Source: Nonomuraea fuscirosea (GTDB lineage Bacteria; Actinomycetota; Actinomycetes; Streptosporangiales; Streptosporangiaceae). From it: 64,000 nt of DNA. The notes under the pieces are model-generated. The model had not been told where the DNA came from. It saw nothing but the letters and a program-made list of their open reading frames with translations, and did no database searches. A program made the position numbers and the translations under genes. Of this stretch, positions 22,830-30,322 are shown piece after piece. The stretch spans positions 186,001 through 250,000 of the forward strand of contig NZ_PVNG01000005.1 of the NCBI RefSeq assembly GCF_003001935.1, read 5' to 3'. Numbering within the stretch: the first letter of the stretch is position 1; each line of letters starts with the position of its first letter.

Positions 22830-24316
22830 GCACGGAACGCCTGCGCATGACCGGGATCGTGAAACGGTTCCCCGGCACCGTCGCCCTGGACGGCGTCGAG
22901 CTGAGCGTGCGTCCCGGCGAGGTGCACTGCCTGCTGGGCGAGAACGGGGCCGGCAAGAGCACGCTGATGAAGATCCTGTCGGGCTCGTACCGGCCGGACG
23001 AGGGGACGATCCTGCTGGACGGGCAGCCGTACACGCCGGCCACCCCGCACGCGGGACTGGCCGCCGGCGTCGCGGTGATCTACCAGGAGCTGGACCTGCT
23101 GCCCGACCTGACCGTGGCGCAGAACCTGCTGCTGGGCCGCACGCCCCGGCTGGGCCCGTTCGTCCGCAGGGCCGAACGGGCGCGGCTGGCCCGCCGGGCG
23201 CTGGACCGGGTCGGCGCCCGCTTCCCGGTGACCGCCAAGGTCAGGGACCTGCCGATCGCGGCCCAGCAGCTCACGGCCATCGCCAAGGCGCTGACCGCGG
23301 ACGCGCGGGTGATCGTCATGGACGAGCCGTCGGCCACGCTCGGCGAGAGTGAGCTGCTCGCCGTGTTCGAGGTCATCAGGTCCCTCGTCGCGGAAGGACG
23401 CTCGGTGATCTTCATCTCGCACCGGATGGACGAGGTGATGGAGATCGGCGACCGCGCGACCGTGCTGCGTGACGGCCGCGCCGTCGGCGTCTACGACCTG
23501 GCCGTCACCGGCGCGGACGAGATCGTCGCGGCCATGATCGGCGAGGCCGGTGAGCTCGTGGGCGCCACCGACAGGCCCGCGCCCGGGGGCGAGCCGCTGC
23601 TGAGCGTCGAACGCGTGCACGTCCCCGGGCTGCTCGACGTGCGCGGCATCGAGGTGCGGCCAGGCGAGGTGGTCGGGCTCGCCGGGCTCGGCGGCGCTGG
23701 CCGCACCACACTGCTGCGCGCCCTGTTCGGCGACGTCAAGGCCCAGGTCACGGCCCGCCTGGACGGCCGCCCGCTCAAGGTGGGCAGCCCGGCCGCGGCT
23801 GTGCGGGCCGGGCTCGCGCTGGTGCCGGAGAGCCGCAAGGAGCAGGGGCTGATGCTGGGCCTGTCGGTGAGCCGCAACGCCGCCGTCGGCGCGCTCGGCA
23901 GGCCGCCGTGGCTGCTGCCCGGCCGGCTCGGCCGGCGCCTGACCGCGCCCGCCCTGGCCGACCTCGGCGTCAGGGCGGCCGGTCCCGGCCAGCCGGTGGG
24001 CCAGCTCTCCGGCGGCAACCAGCAGAAGGTCGTGCTGGCCAAGTGGATCACCCGCGGCGGGATCAGGGTCCTGCTGCTGGACGAGCCCACGCGCGGCCTC
24101 GACGTGGGCGCCAAGGCCGACCTCTACCGCCAGGTGCGCCACCTGGCCGACCAGGGCGTGGCCGTCCTGCTCGCCAGCAGCGAGCTCAACGAGCTGACCG
24201 CCAACGCCGACCGGATCCAGGTCCTGTACGAGGGCCGCAACGTCGCGCGCTTCGATCCCCGGGTCAGCGCCGAGAACGTCATCGCGCACACCGTCATCAC
24301 AGGAGCGACACCATGA
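22826..24316 (+). CDS. ribose-type (RbsA-like) ABC transporter ATPase
   Basis: Tandem-ABC ATPase of 496 residues energising the CUT2 importer. First domain: Walker A LLGENGAGKSTLMKIL, Walker B VIVMDEPSATL, and FISHRMDEV. Second domain: the degenerate P-loop GLAGLGGAGRTTLLRAL expected in RbsA proteins, then signature LSGGNQQKVVLAKW and VLLLDEPTRGLDVG. ATG overlaps the regulator stop (ATGA), and its stop overlaps the permease ATG. Confidence 0.93.
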   Translation: MSTERLRMTGIVKRFPGTVALDGVELSVRPGEVHCLLGENGAGKSTLMKILSGSYRPDEGTILLDGQPYTPATPHAGLAAGVAVIYQELDLLPDLTVAQNLLLGRTPRLGPFVRRAERARLARRALDRVGARFPVTAKVRDLPIAAQQLTAIAKALTADARVIVMDEPSATLGESELLAVFEVIRSLVAEGRSVIFISHRMDEVMEIGDRATVLRDGRAVGVYDLAVTGADEIVAAMIGEAGELVGATDRPAPGGEPLLSVERVHVPGLLDVRGIEVRPGEVVGLAGLGGAGRTTLLRALFGDVKAQVTARLDGRPLKVGSPAAAVRAGLALVPESRKEQGLMLGLSVSRNAAVGALGRPPWLLPGRLGRRLTAPALADLGVRAAGPGQPVGQLSGGNQQKVVLAKWITRGGIRVLLLDEPTRGLDVGAKADLYRQVRHLADQGVAVLLASSELNELTANADRIQVLYEGRNVARFDPRVSAENVIAHTVITGATP

Positions 24317-25317
24317 CCGCATCCATCGGATCCTCGGTGACCTCGGCCACCGGGGAGCCGGGCACGCGCTCACGCCGCGGCGCCGACCTGATCGTCAAGT
24401 CCAATCTGCTGCTGGTCTTCCTCGGCCTGTGCGTGGTCGCCTCGCTGCTGGCCCCGCAGTTCCTCACCGGCCGCAACATCGCCAACCTGCTGCAGCAGTC
24501 GTCGCTGACCGGGATCGTGGCCATCGGCATGACCATGGTGGTGCTGACGGCCGGGATCGACCTGTCCGTGGGCAGCGTGGCGGCCTTCGGCGGGATGACG
24601 GTCGCGCTGCTCATGACCTCGGGCGTGCCGGTCCTGCCGGCGATCCTGCTCAGCGTGGTCGCCGGCGCGGCGTTCGGCGCGTTCATGGGCGGGCTGTCGG
24701 CGTACCTGACGCTGCCGTCGTTCATGACCACGCTGGCCGGGCTGACCGCCGTGCGCGGGCTCACGTACCTGCTGACCGACGGCAAGCCGGCCGAGGCCGG
24801 CGGGTCGGAGGGGTTCCAGCTGCTCGGCGGCGGATTCATCGGTTACGTCCCGATCGTCGGGATCATCTTCGTGGTGGTCACGCTGCTCGCCGCCGGGATC
24901 CTGCGCGGCACCACGTTCGGCGAGTACGTCTACGCGGTCGGCAGCAACAAGGAGGCGGCCCGGCTGTCCGGGCTGCCCGTGCGCGGAGTGATCACCACGG
25001 TGTTCGCCGTGTCGGGCGGGCTGGCCGCGCTGGCCGGGGTGCTGCTCACCTCCCGCCTGACCGTGGGCCAGCCCACCGCGTTCAACGGGCTGGAGTTGGA
25101 CGCCATCGCGGCGGTGGTGCTCGGCGGCACGAACCTGTTCGGCGGGCGGGGCGGCGTGTTCGGCACGTTCGTGGCCGTGCTGCTGCTGTCGGTGCTGCGG
25201 AACCTGTGCAACCTGCTCGGCCTCGGCTCCTTCTTCCAGATGGTGGTGACCGGTCTCATCCTGCTGGTCGCCCTCGTGCTCAACCTGCTCATCGAAAGGC
25301 GTGGCGCCCGTGCCTGA
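24313..25317 (+). CDS. ribose-type (RbsC-like) ABC transporter permease
   Basis: Membrane subunit of the CUT2 importer, 334 residues with about eight to ten hydrophobic segments. Family marks are GIVAIGMTMVVLTAGIDLSV, LPSFMTTLAGLTAVRGL, GSNKEAARLSGLPV (the ATPase-contact loop) and VVLGGTNLFGGRGGVFGTF. ATGA overlap with the ATPase gene; its 3' end overlaps deoC by 8 bases. Confidence 0.93.
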   Translation: MTASIGSSVTSATGEPGTRSRRGADLIVKSNLLLVFLGLCVVASLLAPQFLTGRNIANLLQQSSLTGIVAIGMTMVVLTAGIDLSVGSVAAFGGMTVALLMTSGVPVLPAILLSVVAGAAFGAFMGGLSAYLTLPSFMTTLAGLTAVRGLTYLLTDGKPAEAGGSEGFQLLGGGFIGYVPIVGIIFVVVTLLAAGILRGTTFGEYVYAVGSNKEAARLSGLPVRGVITTVFAVSGGLAALAGVLLTSRLTVGQPTAFNGLELDAIAAVVLGGTNLFGGRGGVFGTFVAVLLLSVLRNLCNLLGLGSFFQMVVTGLILLVALVLNLLIERRGARA

Positions 25318-26230
25318 CACCCTGCCCGGCCCCCTGAGGGGCTATCTGCACGGTTTGCCCGGTGTGGACGAGGTCGGGGTGGCCCGCAGGGCCGCCGGCC
25401 TGTCCACCCGGTCGATCAAGACGACCGCGAAGCGGCAGGCGATCGACCTGGCCATCCGGATGGTCGACCTGACCACGCTGGAGGGGTCGGACACCCCCGG
25501 CAAGGTACGCGCGCTGGCGGCCAAGGCCGTGCGGCCCGACCCCGCCGATCCCACCGCCCCCTCGGTGGCAGCCCTCTGCGTCTACCCCGACATGATCGCC
25601 ACGGCCGCGCCGGCGCTGGCGGGCACCGGCGTCGGGCTCGCCTCGGTCGCCACCGGCTTCCCCGCCGGGCGTACGTCGCTGGAGGTCAAGCTGGCCGACA
25701 CCCGCGCGGCGGTGACCGCCGGAGCCACCGAGATCGACATGGTCATCGACCGGGGGGCGTTCCTGGCCGGCGACTACGGCAAGGTCTTCGACGAGATCAC
25801 CGCGGTCAAGGAGCAGTGCGGCCGGGCGCACCTGAAGGTCATCCTGGAGACCGGCGAGCTGGTCACCTACGACAACGTGCGCCGGGCGTCGTGGCTGGCG
25901 CTGCACGCCGGGGCCGACTTCATCAAGACCTCCACCGGCAAGGTCTCCCCCGCCGCCACCCTGCCGGTCACGCTGATCATGCTGGAGGCCGTCAGGGACT
26001 ACCGGGCCGCGACCGGGCGGCAGGCCGGGGTGAAGCCGGCCGGCGGCATCCGTACCACCAAGGACGCCGTCCGCTACCTGGTGCTGGTCAAGGAGATCGC
26101 CGGGGACGACTGGCTGGACCCAGCGTGGTTCCGGCTCGGCGCGTCGACGCTGCTGAACGACCTGCTCATGCAGCGCACCAAGCTCGCCACCGGGCACTAC
26201 TCAGGCCCCGACTACTACACCATCGACTAG
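25310..26230 (+). CDS. deoC: deoxyribose-phosphate aldolase
   Basis: Class I aldolase that splits 2-deoxyribose 5-phosphate into acetaldehyde and glyceraldehyde 3-phosphate; 306 residues. The Schiff-base lysine is in FIKTSTGKVSP (Lys206); the second catalytic lysine is in GVKPAGGIRT (Lys242). ASVATGFPAG and TEIDMVIDRG are further family motifs. I chose GTG 25310 because AAAGG lies 10 bases upstream; GTG 25301 is too close to it. It overlaps the permease gene, so uptake and cleavage are one transcription unit. The pair DeoC plus aldehyde dehydrogenase would turn the sugar into a triose phosphate and acetate. Confidence 0.92.
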   Translation: MPDTLPGPLRGYLHGLPGVDEVGVARRAAGLSTRSIKTTAKRQAIDLAIRMVDLTTLEGSDTPGKVRALAAKAVRPDPADPTAPSVAALCVYPDMIATAAPALAGTGVGLASVATGFPAGRTSLEVKLADTRAAVTAGATEIDMVIDRGAFLAGDYGKVFDEITAVKEQCGRAHLKVILETGELVTYDNVRRASWLALHAGADFIKTSTGKVSPAATLPVTLIMLEAVRDYRAATGRQAGVKPAGGIRTTKDAVRYLVLVKEIAGDDWLDPAWFRLGASTLLNDLLMQRTKLATGHYSGPDYYTID

Positions 26231-26238
26231 GGAGAGGC

Positions 26239-27684
26239 GTGGAGATCTTCGAGTACGCGCCGGCGCCGGAGTCACGTTCGATCGTGTCCATCCGGCCGTC
26301 GTACGACCTGTTCATCGACGGGGAGTTCGTCGAGGCGAAGAACGACGAGCGCATCGTCACCGTCAACCCGGCCGACGAGGAACCCCTCGCCGAGGTGGCC
26401 GCCGCCGGCGAGGCCGACGTGGAGCGGGCGTTCACCGCGGCGCGGCGGGCGTACGAGCACGTGTGGTCCCGCCTGCCGGGCGCCGAACGCGGCAAGTACC
26501 TGTTCCGCATCGCCCGCGTCATCCAGGAACGCGCCCGCGAGCTGGCCGTGCTGGAGTCGCTGGACAACGGCAAGCCGATCAAGGAGACGAGGGACGTCGA
26601 CCTGCCCCTGGTCGCGGCCCACTTCTTCTACTACGCCGGCTGGGCGGACAAGCTGGCCCACGCCGGGCTCGGCGGTGCCCGGCCGCTGGGCGTGGCCGCG
26701 CAGGTCATCCCGTGGAACTTCCCGCTGCTGATGCTGGCCTGGAAGGTCGCGCCCGCGCTGGCCACCGGGAACACGGTCGTGCTCAAGCCGGCCGAGACCA
26801 CGCCGCTGACGGCGCTGGCCTTCGCCGAGATCTGCCAGGAGGCGGAGCTGCCGCCCGGCGTGGTCAACATCGTGACCGGCGCCGGCGACACCGGCCGGGC
26901 CGTGGTCTCCCACCCGGACGCCGACAAGGTCGCCTTCACCGGCTCGACCGAGGTGGGCCGGCAGATCGCCCGCGCCGTGGCGGGCACGGACAAGCGGCTC
27001 ACCCTCGAACTGGGCGGCAAGGGCGCCAACATCGTCTACGACGACGCCGCCCTCGACCAGGCCGTGGAGGGGATCGTCACCGGCATCTTCTTCAACCAGG
27101 GCCACGTGTGCTGCGCCGGGTCGCGGTTGCTGGTGCAGGAGTCGATTCAGGAGGAGCTGCTGGCGCGGCTGCGGGCCAGGATCGAGCTGCTGCGGCTCGG
27201 CGATCCGCTGGACAAGAACACCGACATCGGGGCGATCAACTCGGCCGCCCAGCTGGCCAGGATCCGCGAGCTGTCCGCCGCCGGGCAGGCCGAGGGTGCC
27301 ACGGGCTGGTCGCCGGTCTGCCCGCTGCCCGAGCGCGGCTACTGGTTCCCGCCGACCGTGTTCACCGGTGTCACGCAGGCGCACCGGATCGCCCGCGAGG
27401 AGATCTTCGGTCCTGTGCTGTCGGTGCTCACCTTCCGTACGCCGGAGGAGGCCGTGGCCAAGGCGAACAACACGCCGTACGGGCTGTCGGCGGGGGTGTG
27501 GACGGAGAAGGGCTCGCTGATGCTCTGGACCGCCGCCCGGCTGCGGGCCGGGGTGGTGTGGTCCAACACGTTCAACGTGTTCGACCCCACCAGCCCGTTC
27601 GGCGGTTACAAGGAGTCGGGGTACGGCCGCGAGGGCGGGCTGATCGGGTTGGAGGCTTACGTCAGTGACTCCTCCGCCCCCTGA
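26239..27684 (+). CDS. aldehyde dehydrogenase (full length)
   Basis: NAD(P)-dependent aldehyde dehydrogenase, 481 residues from GTG 26239 behind GGGAGAGG. Motifs: PWNFPLLMLAWKVAPALATG, FTGSTEVG, LELGGKGANIV (general-base Glu) and NQGHVCCAGSR, with the catalytic Cys at 291. Next to deoC it most likely oxidises the acetaldehyde released by the aldolase. The last seven codons and the stop come from the end of the inserted IS element at 27665 onward, so the native C-terminus has been replaced by VSDSSAP. The catalytic core is untouched. Confidence 0.9.
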   Translation: MEIFEYAPAPESRSIVSIRPSYDLFIDGEFVEAKNDERIVTVNPADEEPLAEVAAAGEADVERAFTAARRAYEHVWSRLPGAERGKYLFRIARVIQERARELAVLESLDNGKPIKETRDVDLPLVAAHFFYYAGWADKLAHAGLGGARPLGVAAQVIPWNFPLLMLAWKVAPALATGNTVVLKPAETTPLTALAFAEICQEAELPPGVVNIVTGAGDTGRAVVSHPDADKVAFTGSTEVGRQIARAVAGTDKRLTLELGGKGANIVYDDAALDQAVEGIVTGIFFNQGHVCCAGSRLLVQESIQEELLARLRARIELLRLGDPLDKNTDIGAINSAAQLARIRELSAAGQAEGATGWSPVCPLPERGYWFPPTVFTGVTQAHRIAREEIFGPVLSVLTFRTPEEAVAKANNTPYGLSAGVWTEKGSLMLWTAARLRAGVVWSNTFNVFDPTSPFGGYKESGYGREGGLIGLEAYVSDSSAP

Positions 27685-27800
27685 AGGAGGCGGCTTCTCG
27701 CTAAGCCGCTTGCGCAGATGCACGAAGGGCAAGCCCTGCCCTCAAGATGTTGATCGCCGCGTTCACGTCGGCGTGCGCCTCATGCCCGCACCGCTGACAC
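27645..27800 (-). ncRNA. predicted omega (reRNA) guide RNA of TnpB
   Basis: In characterised IS605-type elements the TnpB guide RNA comes from the 3' end of tnpB plus the right end, and the guide is the flanking DNA. Here that is the 3' end of tnpB, then the hairpin 27674-27693, then GGAGGAGTCAC ending at 27665. The following bases (27664 downward, TGACGTAAGCC) would be the guide and are antisense to the end of the aldehyde dehydrogenase gene. Extent is approximate; no expression evidence. Confidence 0.4.
27674..27693 (-). other. right-end hairpin of the IS element
   Basis: Arms of eight bases (one G-T pair) around TTCA on the minus strand. It also forms the last stem of the predicted guide-RNA scaffold. 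Confidence 0.6.
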
Positions 27801-28894
27801 CGGAACCCGGCTTGGCTGACGCGGTTCTCCTTCGCACAGTGACCACACTGGGCGCACGTGCGGGAGGTGTTGGCAGGGTTCACCGCGATCACTTCTCGAC
27901 CGGCGCTTTCAGCCTTGTGCGCGAGGACCGTCAGGAACACCCCCCAACCCGCGTCGAGAATCGAACGGTTCAGGCCGGACTTGGCCGACCCGCCATTGCA
28001 CAGATAGCCACCCTCACCGTCCGGCTTGGGCGCTGCCCGCTTGGTCATGTTCGCGACCTGAAGCGCCTCGTGAGCGATGAGGTCGTAGTCGCGGACCAGC
28101 GCGTTCGCGGCCTTGTGCGCCCCGTCGAGCCGTTGACGCCGCACCTTGGCGAGCAGGACGGCGACGCGGGCGACGGCCTTACGCCGCCGCTTGCCGCCTC
28201 GCTTCTTGCGGGCCAGATCCCGCTGAGCCATCGCGAGACGATCGGCGATCGCTGCGAGGTGGCGCGGACTGGCGATATGCGTGCCGTCCGAGGTGGTGAC
28301 GAGCGAGGCCACGCCCATGTCCACGCCTGCCACCGCTCCGGTGGCGGGCAGGGTCTCCGCGGGCACGTCATCACACGAAAGGACGACATACCAGCGCGAT
28401 CCCTCCCGCTTCACGCTGATCGTCTTCACCGTGCCCTTGACGGGACGGTGCCGGTGAACACGGACGTGGCCGATGCCGAGCAGGTAGACCCGGGTGACCG
28501 GGTCGTGCGGCTGAGAGTCCCACGCCGCGCCGTTCTTCAGCGCGGGCCACTCGATCGTGTCGAACCATCTCCTGCCCTTGAAGCGCGGATATCCAGGCGC
28601 CTGTCCTGCCTTGACACGGCGGAAGAACGCCTGGAACGCCTTGTCGAGGCGGCGGAGGGTCTGCTGCTGCGAACCCGCCGACCAGCGCCCCTGCCCGTCC
28701 GGGTCAGCCTTGCGGATCTCTTTCAACTCGGCCGACTGGTCGCCGTACCGGATCGTCACGCCCGCCTTGCAGTAGGCGGTGCGGCGGTGCTCAAGGGCGG
28801 CGTTGTACAGGTCGCGGTGGTCGTAGAGACAGGCGGTGAGGGCGATCTCCTGGCGGCGGGTGGGGCGCAGCAGGAACTTGAACGACCTACGCAC
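27701..28894 (-). CDS. tnpB: TnpB RNA-guided nuclease of an IS605-type element
   Basis: Compact RNA-guided DNA endonuclease, ancestor family of Cas12; 397 residues from GTG 28894 (a longer frame upstream lacks family similarity). All RuvC acidic residues are present: Asp192 in AGVDMGVASL, Glu276 in LIAHEALQVANM, Asp376 in HEAHADVNAAINIL. The zinc ribbon has Cys347, Cys350, Cys366 and Cys369 (CAQCGHC and CQRCGHEAH). The N-terminal wedge/recognition part begins RRSFKFLLRPTRRQE. Nothing looks broken, in contrast to the adjacent tnpA, which it overlaps by 8 bases. Confidence 0.93.
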   Translation of the reverse strand: MRRSFKFLLRPTRRQEIALTACLYDHRDLYNAALEHRRTAYCKAGVTIRYGDQSAELKEIRKADPDGQGRWSAGSQQQTLRRLDKAFQAFFRRVKAGQAPGYPRFKGRRWFDTIEWPALKNGAAWDSQPHDPVTRVYLLGIGHVRVHRHRPVKGTVKTISVKREGSRWYVVLSCDDVPAETLPATGAVAGVDMGVASLVTTSDGTHIASPRHLAAIADRLAMAQRDLARKKRGGKRRRKAVARVAVLLAKVRRQRLDGAHKAANALVRDYDLIAHEALQVANMTKRAAPKPDGEGGYLCNGGSAKSGLNRSILDAGWGVFLTVLAHKAESAGREVIAVNPANTSRTCAQCGHCAKENRVSQAGFRCQRCGHEAHADVNAAINILRAGLALRASAQAA

Positions 28895-29108
28895 GGCCGC
28901 TCCCCTTGGGGGCGGGCCCGTCCTGGGTCTCGATGGAGCGCTGCACCGTCTCGGCGGACACCGCGCCAACCGTGGCCACGAAGTACGACCGCGACCACAG
29001 TGTGGGCAGTTGGGAGCTCAGAAGCGGGCGGCGGTACTTCGGGCACCACACCACGTGGTAGCCGAGGTTGTACGCCGCACCAGGGGAAGTGCGCACCTGA
29101 CCAATCAC
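28887..29108 (-). pseudogene. tnpA: internally deleted Y1 transposase TnpA
   Basis: A 73-residue frame joining the N-terminal strand of an IS200-type TnpA (YNLGYHVVWCPKYRRPLL) directly to its C-terminal helix (LPTLWSRSYFVATVGAVSAE). About 60 residues in between, including the HUH metal-binding motif, are missing. The usual VQRYIETQ reads VQRSIETQ, so the catalytic Tyr is lost as well. The frame stays open, but transposition by this protein is not possible. Confidence 0.85.
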
Positions 29109-29224
29109 ACGATCATTACAACAGCGTCATCTATCTAACGTGCGATGAACGGAGATCTCTGATGCGCAGACCTGACAGGTCAATACACGCTCGAGCCTTG
29201 ACGGCCCTCCCGCTCCCGATTCCC

Positions 29225-29244
29225 CCGTCGCCTGAAGACGACGG
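29225..29244 (-). other. left-end hairpin of the IS element
   Basis: Six-base arms CCGTCG and CGACGG around an 8-base loop that shares CCTGAAG with the right-end hairpin. Confidence 0.5.
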
Positions 29245-29262
29245 TCCCCTCAGGAGGATCTG

Positions 29263-30153
29263 ATGGCTGAGCTGACCTCGACGGGCGAGACGGCGGCGGC
29301 GCGGGTCGGCGTGCGCAGGACGTACAAGCTCTACATCGGTGGCGCGTTCCCGCGCTCGGAATCAGGGAGGTCGTATCCCGTGACGTCCGCGGCCGGAGAT
29401 CACCTCGCCAACGCGGCCCTGGCCTCCCGCAAGGACGTGCGGGACGCCGTCGTGGCGGCGCGGAAGGCGTTCCCCGGCTGGTCGGGGCGGACCGCGTACA
29501 ACCGGGGTCAGATCCTCTACCGGATCGCCGAGATGATGGAGGGGCGGCGGGACCAGTTCGCGGCCGAGGTGGCCGCGGCCGAGGGCGTGAAAGCGGGGCG
29601 GGCGCAGGCGCTGGTCTCGGCGGCGGTGGACCGCTGGGTCTACTACGCCGGGTGGGCCGACAAGATCGGTCAGGTGCTCGGCGGCGCGAACCCGGTGTCC
29701 GGCCCCTACTTCAACGTGTCGGATCCCGAGCCGACCGGCGTCGTGGGCGTGCTGGCCCCGGCCGGATCGTCGCTGCTCGGGCTCGTGTCCGTGCTCGCGC
29801 CGGTGATCACCTCGGGCAACACGGCCGTCCTGGTGGCGGGCGAGCGCGTCCCGCTGCCGGCCGTGACGCTGGCCGAGGCGCTGGCCACCTCCGACCTGCC
29901 GGCCGGCGTGGCGAACATCCTGACCGGCCGGGTCGCCGAGCTGGCCCCGCCGCTGGCCGGGCACGCCGACGTGAACGCCCTGGACCTGACCGGCGCCGGC
30001 GCGCTCGCGGCCGAGCTGGAGGAGCTGGCGGCCGGCACGCTCAAGCGGGTGCTGCGGCCGGGCCGGGACGACTGGGCCGACGCCGATCCCGGGCTGGCGC
30101 GGATCCGCCCCTTCCTGGAGGTCAAGACGGTCTGGCACCCGATCGGCCGCTGA
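29263..30153 (+). CDS. half-length aldehyde dehydrogenase homologue without catalytic cysteine
   Basis: A 296-residue protein with a clean ATG and AGGAGG. It matches only the N-terminal, NAD-binding half of the aldehyde dehydrogenase family (YKLYIGGAFPRSESGR, VVAARKAFPGWSGRTAYNRG, VVGVLAPAGSSLLGLVSVL, LPAGVANILTG). It ends (KTVWHPIGR) before the region that carries the catalytic Cys, and it lacks the LELGGK motif. The frame is intact, so it is a shortened protein rather than an obvious pseudogene. It was probably the last gene of the operon, directly after the full-length enzyme, before the IS inserted. A structural or regulatory partner of that enzyme is possible. Confidence 0.8.
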   Translation: MAELTSTGETAAARVGVRRTYKLYIGGAFPRSESGRSYPVTSAAGDHLANAALASRKDVRDAVVAARKAFPGWSGRTAYNRGQILYRIAEMMEGRRDQFAAEVAAAEGVKAGRAQALVSAAVDRWVYYAGWADKIGQVLGGANPVSGPYFNVSDPEPTGVVGVLAPAGSSLLGLVSVLAPVITSGNTAVLVAGERVPLPAVTLAEALATSDLPAGVANILTGRVAELAPPLAGHADVNALDLTGAGALAAELEELAAGTLKRVLRPGRDDWADADPGLARIRPFLEVKTVWHPIGR

Positions 30154-30155
30154 AT

Positions 30156-30237
30156 CCCGGCCTGGCGCCGAAGGCGGCTGAGCACCTGGCCTGGCGGTCA
30201 ACGACCGGGCACCCGGCCTGGCGCTGAAGGCGGCTGT
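30156..30237 (+). repeat. direct repeat after the short aldehyde dehydrogenase gene
   Basis: Two 26-base copies at 30156-30181 and 30212-30237 with one mismatch (CCCGGCCTGGCGC core), spaced 56 bases, with a weaker partial copy between. The gap 30154-30322 holds no gene. Confidence 0.75.
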
Positions 30238-30322
30238 CAACGGAAACCCGCCAGGCCCGTCCGGCCAGGTCACGGCCAGGGGCGGGCGCGGGACCGGCGG
30301 TGCGCGGAGGTAGGTTCGCGCC

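Larger units (their letters stand above)
27665..29250 (-). mobile_element. IS200/IS605-family element with intact tnpB and decayed tnpA
   Basis: The element lies between the two aldehyde dehydrogenase genes. Each end has a short hairpin with the same CCTGAAG loop core: 27674-27693 (right end) and 29225-29244 (left end). IS605-type elements lack inverted repeats and target duplication, and none is seen. The right tip is placed at GTGACTCCTCC (27665). The left tip is uncertain within about 29245-29255, just before the ribosome binding site of the next gene. Confidence 0.75.

Noticed and set aside
28895..28969. Longer N-terminus for TnpB upstream of GTG 28894
   Set aside because: The extra residues do not resemble TnpB and overlap the tnpA remnant; family proteins start near RRSFKF.
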